From the NCBI GenBank assembly GCA_900239685.1, contig OENT01000160.1, positions 62,001 through 126,000 of the forward strand: DNA of 64,000 nucleotides. Direction: 5' to 3'. Made by a program: the position numbers and the translations under genes. The first letter of the stretch is position 1. Every line of letters begins with the position of its first letter. Shown here piece after piece: positions 40,299 through 54,116 of this stretch. This DNA comes from Rotaria macrura. Taxonomy: Eukaryota; Rotifera; Eurotatoria; Philodinida; Philodinidae. The notes below the pieces were generated by a model. That model saw nothing but the letters and a program-made list of their open reading frames with translations, did no database searches and was not told where the DNA came from.

Positions 40299-41201
40299 TT
40301 AAGCCCTCCCCACCCCCCTCAAAAAAAGTCGATTTTCGTCAAAAAAAGGAAAATTGAGATAACACCATGAGGGGAAAGCCCATGTTCTTCTCTTTCAGAA
40401 TCACTTTAGTTTTTTTTCCAAAGACCATTTGTTGACCGAAATTTTTAGTGATCTTTGAGAGGTTCTCTATGTCAAAAACGATATTTTTTCTAATTAGGTC
40501 TTTGATCTCTAATTACTGATTAATTAATTAATTAATTAACAATTCATTTATTGCGCTCAGCGTGTGCAGAATTAAAAGTTACGGAGCACAAGTTCAGTCA
40601 GTTTCTCTAAAAACTGCGTGAAAATTGCAGAAAACTTAAAAAAACAGCAAAACATTTTTCGAAAAAATGTCTTTATGTTTTTCTCAAAATCATGTTTTTC
40701 CATTTTCCATCCTAGTTATTTTGCCTTCAACTATGTTTTTTCGAAATTTTTTTTTTACCATTCGATAGAGCATGTAAAGACGCAGGGCAACTCGTGCTCC
40801 GATTTTTGAAAAAGCTCTTTTGTATGCCCAAAAAAGATCGCCTACAAAATTCACTTGCAGTTTTTTGGCCTTTTTTCAAGGACTTTGAATTGTGGAAACT
40901 TTTTTGGCTTACAGAATGGACTTTGTTAAAATCGGAGCACGAGCTGCCCTGCGTCTTTGCATGCTCTACCGAATGGGGAACCAATCTTTCGAAAAAACAT
41001 AGTTGAAGGCAAAATAACTAGGATGGAAAATGGGTCATTTTTAACCAGTGTTCACTTTATAACTTCCTTAAACTTGCATATTTCGGGCTGAAATTTTTTT
41101 TGTAGGCTACCCGCTCCAGTTCTAACACATCCTGAAAATTTCAGCCGATTTGGACTTTCTTTGACGAAAATCGACTTTTCAATGGGGGGAGGGGGGCTTA
41201 A
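40299..41201. mobile_element. Foldback element with TTAA ends and nested inverted repeats
   Basis: Outer inverted repeats of about 50 bp begin at TTAAGCCCTCCCC (40299) and end at the reverse complement GGGGGGCTTAA (41201). They share AGTCGATTTTCGTCAAA on opposite strands. A second, inner inverted repeat of about 110 bp per arm spans 40701-41032 (CCATCCTAGTTATTTTGCC and GACGCAGGGCA in the left arm, inverted in the right). TTAA at both borders is compatible with a piggyBac-type target site, but TA within it is equally possible. No transposase is present. Open frames at 40618-41006 are products of the repeat. Confidence 0.75.
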
Positions 41202-44200
41202 TAGTTTTAAAATGAAACGTTGACAAATGTTGCCTTTAAACCTTTTCTCTTTCGATTGAAAAACGGCAGCAATTGAGAAAAGCTCGTAAGAATGAAGAAT
41301 TTAACATTTTTAATTGATGCTGTACTTTTCGAATCTGTTTCGATAAAATTTGATATTGAAATTTTATCGATGATCAGTTGGTAAAATTTTGAATAACATG
41401 ACAATAACCAACCGATGAAAAGTCAACTATGTTTCAACATACAAAAATTGTTTTGTGAATCTAATTTAGTCTACGATGTTCATAGTAGTAAATAAAACAT
41501 CGACCTGTTTATTATGAACAGAACCCAAAGTTTATTTTATTCTTTAATCTAAATCTGCAAGGTCATAGTCATGTTGTCTAATCAATCATTATCGTCAGCA
41601 AGCTTTCGACGAATTTAACCTACGTTCTAATTGTTTTTCTATAGAACAGATAGACAGTTATCGTATGACGAAACTTTAGACTGTCAAATCTATTACCTAG
41701 TTCATTCAAATGCTGCGTCTTGATGTTCGAATACTTTTTGTCTAGTCTCACCAGAAACATCTAACGTAAGAAACTATGGTTCTGAATTGTTATCCAAAAA
41801 CTTTCTTATCTTCCTAAAGAAAAACATTCTGAGATGTCTTCTATCAATTACCATCAAAATATTTGTATGTTGAAAAAACATACACAGATCATGACAGACA
41901 GACAAGGCTAACAAAAATATACAAGATGGCAAGCATAGACGACTGACGATATTCATCGTTTATCATGAGTGTAGCCATTCAATGGAAAATAAACTTGTTT
42001 ATGCTTCCGATAGAAACATATTTAGATGAAAAATAGGTCTAGGATATTGATAAGAAACGGTACAAGAGTAATTTAAGCACAAGTCAAGTTGATTCAAGTA
42101 AGTCGCATGAGAACTACAATTGACACTTACTGTGTTCGAATAGTCAAATAGCATTTTACTAGAAGAGAAGAAATCTTGGCAACAAAAATACGTCAATGAC
42201 CCATCAACAAAATAGTTGAAAAATGTCAATTTGAACTCAATAGAAATTAACTTGTACTTTTTCTAGTATAATTTCTCAATCTACGAAATAGAAAAATACT
42301 TTTTCCGCCTTTTATTTAAACGTGTTGAGTTTCGATTGCTCTTCTGAGTAATCGTAGGAATCAATTACTTATGCGACGTCAGTCAAGCCGTCGGAAAGAA
42401 ACATATTATTTCCATTAGATAGAGAATTAAAATTTTAGCTTTAATAAGAATGATTAACTGAAATATTTGATTTGAGACTTCTTGTTTTCTTTTCCTATAT
42501 TTTGATATGAAAATTACCTGCTTAGAAAACTTGGAGATGCAGGTGCACAAAAACTTTGGTAACTCAACGATATTACTTAGTTATATTCATATCATGATAA
42601 TCGATAGAAGTGTTTGAATTATTGATATTACATGCGATTTTATTTTTGTTGATTGACGATCATTGAAATTTTCACGATGTTATCTGTGAGAGAATTGATG
42701 ACGATCAATAATTGTTGCCGAAACCTTCTGTCTTAGATCTATACTTTATAAGTTAAACCAACTTTATTTTTTTAATGAACTTAAAGTATCAATCGGTTGG
42801 AAAATAGTATCTCGCATTTGAACATCCGACAGTATCAACATGTGCTGCCTACTCATTCTTAACCATATGTTGAAATGGAAACAATACTTTTCTTGTTCTT
42901 AGTATCAACAAATTTTGCTGTCATGAAATAAAAAATTTCATTTATCTATCCTGTTTTATCAAGGTTCCACGAGCTGCCGTTTTAAAAAGAAGTCTTTCGA
43001 AATACCATTTGATATTATTTTTTGATGGTTATAGTTCACGGAAAAACAAGTTTTTTTTCAATCAAAAGTTGCACTAGTCGAATATATCCGATTGAAAAGA
43101 TCAAGCATGGATCTAAACATTTTCAATAACTTCCATAGTGCTAGCATTCTCCCTATGTTATATACCTCGGTAGATGTTGACATGATAGTTTAGCCTATCT
43201 AATTTAAGATAATCACCACAGGCACGTTTTTCAACTAGCAAAAAGATTGCAAGAATTTTTCGCAAGACTTCTTTTCTTTCTCATAATCGGACTGAAAAAA
43301 TATGAATGGAAAAGACTATACTGTCTAGTCCAGAGACGACTCTGTGTATTTTCTAAAATATTCTCTAGACGAAGAAGTATGGATGAATAATTCGGTCACT
43401 GCTTTTGTATCGTCGAAGAGTAGCATCGTAGAAACATTTTCTTTTATAGATAGATTCTTCTAACATGTTGTTCAATATGATGATTAAATCATAGACACTA
43501 GAAAACTGAATATTTAACGTGTGTAAAACATTTTTTAGTAAGTATTCATATTTTATTCTCTATTAAGATTTCATATAATTTCTAAACCTTATCAATTTAA
43601 ATCACTAGAAGATTTGTTGCCTATAACTTGATACTTGTCTTCTAATGAATACGTTAGTGTCCCCCTGTAGGAGACATGGTAAAAGATGAACGTAAGAAAT
43701 TTGTGTTTTTATTCAATGTCTTATCGAATACTGAAACTCAGCGTTGTATTCTGAACATATACGTACGTCTATTTCATCATACATATTTTTCAATACGTCT
43801 GTAATAACCTTTCCGCTTCAGAAATTTCTCAAGTTCATCAAGAACGCTTCTTTTTCCTTTTGTCATCTTACGACACAATAGATTTATGCATGGTTTGCCA
43901 GATAATTTTATTCTTCACAAAAAACTTCTCAATTCATTTTTATCAAAGATTGAAAAAACTTGATAACATATACCTTACAATCACTCTTGTCATTGAGATC
44001 TTTATCGATGATAATTAAAGTTCGACTTGAAAATTTCGCTCAATTTATTTTAATAGATAGATAACTTGTATCAATTAAATTATGAGAGAAAAAATTCATT
44101 TAAAAATCTATTTCATCTAAATGCAAGAACAAAAAAAAGATATTGTTGATATTAACGATGATTCCGGATACGAACGTACTCTGTCTCTAATAGTCATATA

Positions 44201-45323
44201 TAGTAAAAACTTAATCCAAGTATAATCAAATATTCTTATCAAACACAATATTGAATTCAAAATAAATCTATGAAACATATTAACAGAGTCCTCTAACGAA
44301 CAATCACAAATGAGGATGGTAGGCGTTGTCATCATTTATAATATGTGGACGACAAACAAATATACATGTATGTTTATTCGTACTTCATATCATTTGTTCT
44401 ATTGTCGTCTCGATAGATTCTTCCTAAATTAGACGAGAGAACATTGTATATTAGATTTTTTAGATAGAACAGCTTATTCTTTTCTTCATTTCGATATTAA
44501 TATTTCTTTTATTAAGATAAGCTAAATAATGCAAATCATTCTGATTTGTATGAAATTCGAGAACATCTTCGACTATTTTGTATTCGTATGCATTATGTTC
44601 TACGAAAAATAAATTACAATCCTTTTTGTTTTTGTTCGATTTGTTAATGATGATTCTGTTTGTTATTTCTTTGTTTCTACTCAACATTTCTAATTTGCTT
44701 CTTGCTGTTATTCACCCCTTCATTTACGCCCCGTAAACTCTTTTATACTTTGTATGTCGTCGACTACTGACACAGTAAATCAAATCATATGGAGGATCAT
44801 ATGTGGGTAAGAAAGTGAAAGAAAAAAGAAAGAAAGAACGACAAACAGCTGACTACCCTTTTTTCTCTACTACAACGTTGGCGAAAAGGGGGCATTCGTG
44901 ATGGGTAACTATCGTACACGCATACATACACATACGACCGATTGTGTCTCGTCCGCTCGACATGTTCAATTAAGTCGGCTTATCAGAAAGAAGTAGTCGA
45001 TATTAGACGTTTTTTACTTGTCTTATTTGTGGTTTTTGCTCGTTGAGCTCTCATGACTAACTAAACACCGTAAACTGTGGATGTGTGCGAACTATTCGTT
45101 TATCTTTGATATGATATGTTTACGTTTTGTTTTTCATTAGTAATCTAAGAATCATCAGATGAATTTTTACTCAAATGAGAATTTTTCTTAGCTAAAACAT
45201 TCGTTATTCGATTGAAAATCTGAGATTGTCGTACAATTTTTCTTTTTAGGCGCAGTTTCTTCATTTTTGTAGTTTTCAACGAAAATTATTATTATTTTTT
45301 CTACTTTTCTTCATAAGAAAATA
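41202..45323. other. Intergenic region upstream of the ZC3H12 homologue
   Basis: About 4 kb without recognisable coding sequence. The last 20 bases before the ATG at 45324 contain a pyrimidine-rich stretch ending in AG at 45317, a possible 5' UTR or spliced-leader acceptor. Confidence 0.45.
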
Positions 45324-48247
45324 ATGTCAACAACATCAGCGAATTCAATAAACAATGATCAATCATCATTCTTCGATCTACACAATGAATCATCATTAAG
45401 TTCATGTTCATCATCTCCTCCACTGTCGACATCAATAAAAACAAATCATAATGAAAATGATTCTGGCTGCGGCAGTGATGATGATCCAACATTAGCATTA
45501 AAAATCAATAAAGGTCTTTCAATGGGTTATGATTATGAATTAATCAAAAGTGTTATACAACAACAAAACAATAATGATGATATGTCGAAATTTATTGAAA
45601 CAATTGTACGTACAGCTGAAGTCAATGGAAATTCAACAACACCACCTCCATCTTCATCATCCTCATCATCAACATCCTCCTCATCAAATAAAATACCATT
45701 ATCAACAAATGCTGACATGGATTCTTCCGACGTAACTATTCCACATGATATTTATATAATTGATGGTATTGATCTTGCTTATAGGTAAAATTAGATTTTC
45801 ATACGAGAAAACGTTTTTATTTTTAATATTCATTTATCTTTCTCTTGTTCTCGAATAGTTATAATAGCAATAATTCATTTTCATGGCGTAGTATTGAAAT
45901 TTGTTTAAAATATTTACATTCACATGGACATAAAAAAGTCTTTGTTGTATTACCATATTCATTAAAACATCATCGACATGATCAAAATTTTTCTGAATCG
46001 AAAACACTACGTGATCTTGAACGTAAGAATCTTCTTGTGTATACAAATCGTATGTCAAAACAAACCAATAAACCAAGTTCATATACGCATATAAGTGAAA
46101 TGCTAAAATTTTCACAAAAAATCAAAGGACATTTAATAACAAATGTTTCATTAAAAGATGTTATATTAGATTTTACAATATATAAACAAATATTAGAAGA
46201 AAAAGTTATTCGTTATCGTTTTCAAAATGACAAGTAAGAATGAAGAACATAAATATATTAGTTATATAATAGTTTAAAGAAATATTCTTTTGAATAATTT
46301 AGTTTTCAACCATTATTAGTAACTATTGTTAATGATGATGATGGAAATGATTGTGAAACACATTATCCATTATGTCCATATGGTAAAAAATGTACATATG
46401 GTATGAAATGTAAATATTTTCATATTGAACGTCGTCATCAAAATCCACTCTCAATAACTGAAAGTCTTCAAATGAAAGCACGATTAGAAAAATCGAAAAT
46501 TCAACATCATTTAACAACACCATCGATGACGATTAATAATGGTAGAAGAAACATGTTTCCTTATATTCACAAACATATTTTTTGAAATATCTTTATCTTA
46601 GGATTTAATCATACAAAATCTAGTCCGGAACATTTACATATGTATACATCACCAATGATGGAACAAAGTCTTGCCGATGAAGCTCGTATGGCCTATGAAT
46701 ATGGTTTAACATCAACACCCATATCAAATGATTTTTCATTTATCGATCAACGTATTTCACCAATACGACAAACACAACAGAATTGGTTTTCAACACCGAA
46801 TCAACAATATCCATATATGAATAGATCATTTTCAATGCCACAACAAACAAACGATATGTCAACAGCCATGCTCATGCATCAACAGCAACAAAATTGGACT
46901 AGACAACAAATGTTTCCCATGCAACAGGCACCACCACCACCACCACAAATGGAACAGGTAAGCATTTATCTAGTTTTCATCAATAGGACCTGAAGATATA
47001 TAGTTCGTAGTAATCATAGCCGAACATTTTCATTGATGTTTATTTATCTAAATAAATGTCGACTGAATTCGAAGCAGTAAATCGATGATTGATCATCTTT
47101 GTTGTATTCTTCTCCTCTGGGATGAGTAGTAGTATTCTTGACATTCACAAGAGTATGGAAGAATAAGTTCAATAATTTGTGTTAAATTTGTTTGAATGAC
47201 TGATAATGATGTCAACATTGAAGGATGAACAATAGCTCAAAGAAATACGAGTCTCTTGGGTATTGAACACAATAGTTTATTAGCTCGTTTTAAACTTAGA
47301 ATAGTAATTCTTTCAGGACATAACTTTTTTTTAAAATTCTTAGTCCAATTGGGTACTTATCGCATACAATGAAGAATAGACCAGAACTTATCAAGGCGAC
47401 GATTTTAAAATTTTAGATCAATGCGAGTTTAATTTAAGAATGTAGATAGATAGTCAATCGAAGTAATACATTGGCAATTTACTAATATCTTCTTTTATTA
47501 AGTTCTCGTTATCGATAGATACAATTCTCTATCATACAATCTAGGATAATTAGAAGATGATTGATTATGCTTTTATGGAATCTTCATGCTCTTGTTTTTT
47601 TTTTCATTTATACATATTATCCGATGGATCACATCGAATGATATATCTATAGATTTTTTTCATGAAGAATCCGTATTTAACAAATTGAATGCTTTCGCCT
47701 AAGAGTCTCGTCTCTCTTTTCCCTAGATAAAACATTGTAAAAGAAATTACAGAGAATTCAGGATTGATGTAACTCCGAGTTCAAACAGCATTCTGAGAAA
47801 TTCTTCTCTAACGGCAACTTTTTTTAAAATTCTTTTCATTCAATATACATTTGAACGGTGTTCAAAGTCAGAAATTATTTTTCGATTTTTTTCTGCATGT
47901 AGAACGTTCTTCGATTCCTATCAATGCTTTCTCTACAACAACGGAGTAATATAATAAATAATAATAATTTTACGACAAACCCAATGCAGCAGCAACAGCA
48001 GCAACAAGAAAATCAATACGATCATGCATCTGTTGATAGCCAACAAGGTTTAGCTGATAAAATTCAAGCTGTACGTCACCTTTGGGAAACAGAAAATAAA
48101 TCTACGAATTCATCATCACATCATATTCATGCTCAACAACAACAACAACAACAACAGCAAGCACCATTGGTTGTAGATTCAAATATTTATAATCCATTGG
48201 TATCAACATTTCAACAATCAACACAAAATTTTCTTCATTATAATTAA
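45324..48247 (+). CDS. ZC3H12: ZC3H12/Regnase (MCPIP) homologue with divergent NYN domain and intact CCCH zinc finger
   Basis: Five exons join in frame: 45324-45784, 45859-46233, 46303-46541, 46602-46957 and 47903-48247, giving 591 residues; introns are 74, 69, 60 and 945 bp. Near residues 50-95 there is a UBA-like N-terminal domain as in Regnases (MGYDYELIKSVIQQ). A NYN/PIN-type ribonuclease domain runs from IIDGIDLAY (about 145) through GHKKVFVVLPYSL to RYRFQND. A CCCH zinc finger follows, CPYGKKCTYGMKC plus KYFH, with Cys303, Cys309, Cys315 and His319. The rest is Gln- and Ser-rich and disordered. In vertebrate Regnase-1 the nuclease cleaves stem-loops of inflammatory mRNAs. By alignment Asp147 (human Asp141) and Asp254 (Asp248) are kept, but the YDD pair is Tyr-Thr-His (residues 230-231) and the Asp of SND is Val250. 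RNA binding seems likely; nuclease activity is doubtful. Confidence 0.88.
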
Positions 48248-48297
48248 TTGATAAAAGAATAAGAAATGAAAATCTTTTCATTTGTCTTTCAATATAT

Positions 48298-48303
48298 AAT
48301 AAA
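48298..48303 (+). terminator. Polyadenylation signal of the ZC3H12 homologue
   Basis: A canonical AATAAA about 50 bases after the stop codon. Confidence 0.55.
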
Positions 48304-51224
48304 TGTGTTTTGTCTGTTTTCTAGTTATTTATTTGTATAAAAACACATACATTCTTACTATGTATTAGTCTGTGTGTTGTTTTTCTTTTGTTGCCTCGTT
48401 GTCACTTTAGTGAACCTTTTCGTTTTCGTATACGTGTGCATGTATGTGTGTATTTGTTTTTTTTTTCCTTTGTAAGTATGTAAGTTTGTGCATTGTTATA
48501 TGTAAATAATGACGTTGTGACACACATTTAAATGTATTTCGTAGACATATGTATATGTGTGTAGTTAGGTTATATGTACATTATACGCACATTGCGATTA
48601 AGAACAAGCCCCTTTCTGTTTCTTTTCTTTCGTTTTTTGTTATATTGTTTTCCCCATCTCTTTATGTATACATTCAGTTGCTCATATTTTCTAAGTTATT
48701 TAAATATATATCCATCGATTTATTTCCTATTATATTTTGACCGTTCTGTATGATTTCGAAACTATGCAAGAAACGAAACGATGACGTGTTACCAAATGAT
48801 TAGTCTTCTTCGGTATTTGTTATGCTATCTATTGTGTGATGATTATTTTTATTTGAAATATCACTACCTAGTCAAAGTATTTGTGCTCTCATAATTTGAG
48901 TTGTATTATATCGGATAATAATTATCAGTCGGATTATCTCTATCTTTTACTGCTGTGATGAGAACTACGATTCCATTGCCAACTTGGTTTACACAGTGCA
49001 TGTCTTAGATAATGAGGACATTATTTGGCACTGTGCAACTGATCTATGAGAAGTCTGAGTGTTCCTATTGCGTTATTAATCCGAATAACGAAAGTTACTT
49101 GTCGTATGTGTGAGCTTTGAATGTCACCACTATCGTAGATAAGCCTTGAATAGAAATATACTTCTAATGATCATTCGTTGACGTAGATTTTTGTATCTTT
49201 AACAGAATGCTTTGATATTATCTTCATGGCTAAGATCACACAGGGATTTTCAGACGTTTTTATATGATGAGAAAACTCACGATTTTGAGGCCCTTCGCTA
49301 AAAGTTCCTTACATTCAAGTTATTTGAATACATCAATAAAATTTTACTACAACAAAATGACCATATTTTTTCCCTTATCGTTAATAGGATGTGCATTACT
49401 CTCATCGAATCATGGACAAACACTAGAGTTTGCTGTTTGAGATTACCAGATTGGATAACTACTCAGGAAAAACCTGCGCTACACACTTGTATGTTGATCG
49501 TTACTTGATGTACTGATTAATTTACACGGTGCGGAATTCGTTCTCAATCAGGAATTCCATCCACAAACACTAGCTTCTTTGAGCATTTAATTAAAATATA
49601 ATTGATCACTACATGCATAGTGAGAGTACATTATTTATTTTTGTCCCCAATCGTAACGTATTTTGATAATCTCTTAAGAACTATTCTCAGATATCACATC
49701 TAGAAAGTTTTTTCATCGATCGCATATTTTTCCGATAAAACTAAAAGTCTAATGTTTTAAATAGCAAATCTGTGCATGCAACAATTCTTAAGAAATACGC
49801 ATCATTTCATGCCGATTATATTTTTGTACGATTTTAATAAAAATCGAATCTTGCACAATGTGCAACAAGAATAAGAAATCCAATTTGCAACAAGACAGAT
49901 TTCAAGAGAATTTCTCATAAATTTTCTAACAAAAGCTGAACACGATTCAGAAACAGATCATACTTAAAAGAGTTATGCATTGATTGCGTGATTTTCATCT
50001 TAAGAGATTTGATCGCTCAAAGGTATCCAGAAGATGTTTGCTGTGTTTGGATGACAAATACCAAAAGATACCTTAACAAAGATCCATAAATATGGCTTGA
50101 TGTGAATTTTAATAAAATATGCATTGCTGAATTAGTTCCTGTTTCTTAATACATTGATATGCACTTTAATAGTGTGCTGAGATTTATTTGCATGGTCGTC
50201 AATAAATTGAAAATCGGTATTATATCCTAAGCTAGTATCAAAATCAAGTATTTAATGCGAAAATAAGATTCATATCTCACCTGATGAACTATCAAAAGAC
50301 AAAGTTTTCTCCAATATCGTGTAGAGAAATTTAGTTTGTTTTGGGATTATCCCAAACTTCTTGATAATCATCTATTTCCTTTCTTCTATAACTAACGCCC
50401 AGCAAGATAAAACCTGAAGATTCGGTATACTGTTAAACTTTTCGATTGGTTTCATATATCTTTATTCTTAAATCGGAACATAAAATCGAGTAGCGTATGT
50501 GAACAATGGACGATACATATACAATTTTAACAAAGGCAATTCTCTACCCTAGAGATGTCTACCTGTGGACCAAATATGAAATGGAAATCACTTCTATATA
50601 GTCTTTCTGAGGTAGTAAACGTATTTTCAAAATAATGAGCTCACACCAGGAGATTCATTCCTACATTAGAACCCGACTAGATCCTATTGGGTTTCATCAA
50701 GATCTGATAAGGAAATCATCGGATCGTCGGTATCGGAACCCGAGAGCCAGGATTCTGGCAACTATCTTCAGGAACTAGTTTAAATTTCATAACTATGATA
50801 AGATTGTCACGAGCATGAGTGACCTTAATACTGCAAATGTATGATTTCCGAGAAACTTTGTGATGAGGGAAAAGGATTTCAGCGGCAGCTTTTCAAAAAA
50901 CAATTCTCAGCTAAATATTAATGTGGCTTGAATAGTATGCAATAGAAGCGTGTATAAATGCTACATGACACACCTAAAGATGCTCGTCGAATCATATTCG
51001 AAAGGGATAGGAACTCGATAGTAGAAACTGATTGTCGGAGTCGATGTTAATTCTTCAACCCAGAGTCAAATCGTATTTGTGTCGAACGGTAGGCTCCTAC
51101 CAGATCCAACTAATATCGTTCAAAGTTTTCTCGATGCACTCATTCGGATCTACAATAATTCATGGTTTCTGAACTCATAACATTTAAATGTATTAGAATG
51201 CTTTCTAGTGAGTATATATAATAA
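48304..51224. other. Intergenic stretch
   Basis: No recognised gene. The first few hundred bases are T/G-rich simple sequence that produces spurious frames; the rest is AT-rich and featureless to the eye. Confidence 0.5.
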
Positions 51225-51588
51225 GAGCAAGAATGAAATGGATTACTACGGTTCGAATCATATCTACAGCATGAATATTTAGTTTTTGAAGAAAAGTGTG
51301 TGAACTTTCGATTTTCTACTTGAACCATCATCTGACACATAGTGACGCAATTCACAATTTTACTCTGCGCGATCATACTTCTGTGACATCTGTTCAATTT
51401 GACTAGATGTCTCTTGCGAAGAGATGTCACACAAGTATGATCGGGCACAGCGAAATCATGGATTGCGTCATTATGTATCCGATGATGAATTAAGTAGGAA
51501 ATCGAAAGCTCAAACACTTTTCTCAAACGAATAAATATTCATACTGAAGATCTGATTTTTAAAGCAGTTATCCATTTCATTCTTGCTC
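51225..51588. mobile_element. Foldback hairpin element with 167-bp arms
   Basis: Arms 51225-51391 and 51422-51588 are imperfect reverse complements around a 30-bp loop. Matching blocks include GAGCAAGAATGAAATGGAT, TATGAATATTTA, GAAAAGTG, CGATCATACTT and GTGACATCT. No protein is encoded that is not explained by the repeat. No target duplication is clear. It lies only about 160 bp from another foldback. Confidence 0.8.
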
Positions 51589-51745
51589 GTATCATAACTA
51601 ACGAGTACAGTATATATATATATATTCTTGATGTGTTTTCGGTGAAGTATAATTGATGATAGGAGTTTTAATTTCTCTTAAAATTCGAATGAAATACATA
51701 CGAAGTTAAAATCCACTTCATAGTTGTCTCAGATTTTTGAATTAG

Positions 51746-52100
51746 TTTTTTCTCTTTTTTTTTATTGTTGACGAATAATCGTCTTCTTCAATCATGTCAA
51801 CAATCATCGTACTCCGTTCTTCAATGCAAATTTCACAACAAGAAAAACAAAATATTGATAGATATTTTTCTTTTCTGTATAATATTGTGTCGGGAAAACA
51901 AGACAGTAAGCTGCACAAGTAAGGACAAATACCTGTCACTTTTCTTTTCCCGTACAAATATTATACAGAAAAGAAAAATATCTATCAATATTTTGTTTTC
52001 ATTGTTGTAAAATTTGCATTGAAGAACGGAGTACGATGATTGTTGACATGATTGAAGAAGACAATTATTCGTCAACAATAAAGGAAGAGAAAAAAAAAAT
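51746..52100. mobile_element. Foldback hairpin element with about 150-bp, highly similar arms
   Basis: The left arm (from about 51746) and right arm (to about 52100) are close to perfect reverse complements over at least 130 bp, including TTATTGTTGACGAATAAT, CAATCATGTCAACAATCATC and AAATATTGATAGATATTTTT. The loop is about 50 bp. Two open frames on opposite strands translate into nearly the same peptide, which shows the symmetry. The arms are more alike than those of the other foldbacks here, so it may be younger or maintained by conversion. Confidence 0.85.
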
Positions 52101-54054
52101 AATTAATAAAATTTACAATGACCTTTCTAAAAAGTGTCGCTGACTTCTATCACATGTGTTTGTCTTGGTAAAAGTATTATGGAAAAAAATGATTCATTGC
52201 TGTTTGCATCGTAGGATCAAGAACCGATGCAAAAGATGAATTAATAATTCACAAGAAATGATACTAAATAGATATAGAAATGAGAGAAAAACATTTCACA
52301 TAAATCACACTGTCGACAATTTTTGAGATTGATCGAGATGTGAGAAGATTTCCATAGTCAAACGGGAATGTAATTGTATCGATTCTGGGTAATACGGTAG
52401 AATGAATGTCTGTCAAAATTTCGAAGTATATTTCAATGTCTTTGTTTGTGTTTTTGGAAGATATATGGTATAAAACTGTCCATGAAATCAAAGGAAAAGT
52501 CCAACGGCTAGTTTTTTATGCAATGTCTAAATCGAAAATATTCATCGTACTACAAAGATTCCACACACACACACACACGTTCTTAGCTACACAACTGAAC
52601 AATAATTATCCTGATGAAAAGAACATCATGCATATTGACGAGAAATATTGATAGTAGTTGACATTTTAAACCTGAAACTGTCCATACAGAGTACGTTCAT
52701 AGATCTCAAATGTGAAATATGAACTTACGAGAAAAAATTCCCAAGTGTCAAATCAATTATCGACCAATATTATGTTCATTTCATATGTACTAGTGAGCAA
52801 TAGAAAAGTCTTGAATTTGCAACATAGGACTGTGTTCTCCGACAGTTCTGGTAAAAAAGCAACTTTCAAGTGTCGATTTCAAACATTATATGAATAAAGA
52901 TGAATATAGAACTAAAGTTCATCGGATAAATTGAAGGTTGTCTAGTGTTCTCCTTCTGGAAATGTAAGCGTGCGATCGATCTTGGACTCTTAAAAATTTC
53001 GAATATTTTAGAGATAAGAACCATAATAAGGAAGGAAAGGTACGAGTTGTCAGCTGCGCTTACCTCATTGAGATTTATGTTCATACAAAGTTTGAAGCTA
53101 AAGCTCAAAAGCTGATTTATGCAAGAATTTTAGGGAACCATAACCTTCTGTTTAGAAATTCAGTAAAACTGCAATATCCCGAGAATAAATGCCTAGAAAA
53201 TCGAACAATTCCAAAGTTTCCTATTGCACAATAGTATACATCTAATCAGCAACAGTATCTTAGTCGAAAAGCGATTCGCCACTTTGGAGTATTCTCTCGT
53301 TAGTCGAAATTTCAAGTTTTGAATTTAGATCACATGGCTAATCTATTTCAATGCTTATGTAAGATGTTAATTCTGATTGTAGACATGCACATAACTACTA
53401 ACATCACCATTCATTACATACTCACACTCTTTCAATTGACATTGATGAACATTTTTTTCATCATCTTGATTTTATTTTAAAATTTAAGGCTATTTTTCTG
53501 TTCATCTTTTTACAGAAATTGAGCTTATAAGTTTTGGAACGTGTAGTCAATCCTTGTAATTACGATCCATCATCGATTGAATCATGAAATTAATACACTA
53601 TTTCCAAAGGAAAGAAACTATTTTCGAAAACACAATACGCATTAAGAATTCATCACAACGGGTCGTGAGAAAACTACAAGGACAGGGATCGGCAGCTCCA
53701 TTTCTAGTATAATTTACGTAAGTACAGACTAGTACGAAAGTACTCGAAGTCTATGGATAGGCACGATTCCAATGTATTTAAAATACATGCTTCCATGCTT
53801 CTAAAGATCAGACAATGCTCATGGCAGAGGCTATTTTAAGTACTGTTTAACCTAGTGTTAGTTGGTAAAAAGATGCCTTTTTCGCTGTTCTTGTTTTCGT
53901 CTTAATCTTGTCTTTGTGATTGTTTTCTTTTAAAGAGCATAAAAACCGATCATTAACTGAAGTTAACATTAGCATATATTTACGGTTCAAAATCTGTTCT
54001 CTATATCCGTAAACTTTCATTTGATGGAAGAATACAGTACATTTACCATGAACC
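52101..54054. other. Intergenic stretch
   Basis: AT-rich with a short (CA)n run at about 52562-52579; no recognised gene. Confidence 0.5.
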
Positions 54055-54116
54055 GTGTCACATACCCAAGATTTTGGAGAAGTGCTCACTTCTCCAAAAT
54101 CTTGGATATGTGACAC
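54055..54116. repeat. 62-bp near-perfect palindrome
   Basis: GTGTCACATACCCAAGATTT and its continuation TGGAGAAGTG are followed by the reverse complement with a single mismatch (C against T). Even the central AGTGCTCACT is self-complementary. It would form a very stable hairpin in DNA or RNA. Confidence 0.85.

Noticed and set aside
45301-45735. Frames overlapping ZC3H12 exon 1 in other frames and strand
   Set aside because: They are shadows of Ser- and Asn-rich codons; the exon 1 frame continues by splicing into a recognised NYN domain.
51765-52078. Two 81-codon frames with nearly identical products
   Set aside because: Both come from the inverted arms of the hairpin at 51746-52100, not from a duplicated gene.
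51225-52100. CRISPR-like or tRNA-like hairpins
   Set aside because: The structures are single long inverted repeats without regularly spaced direct repeats, and no tRNA arms or B-box pattern was found.
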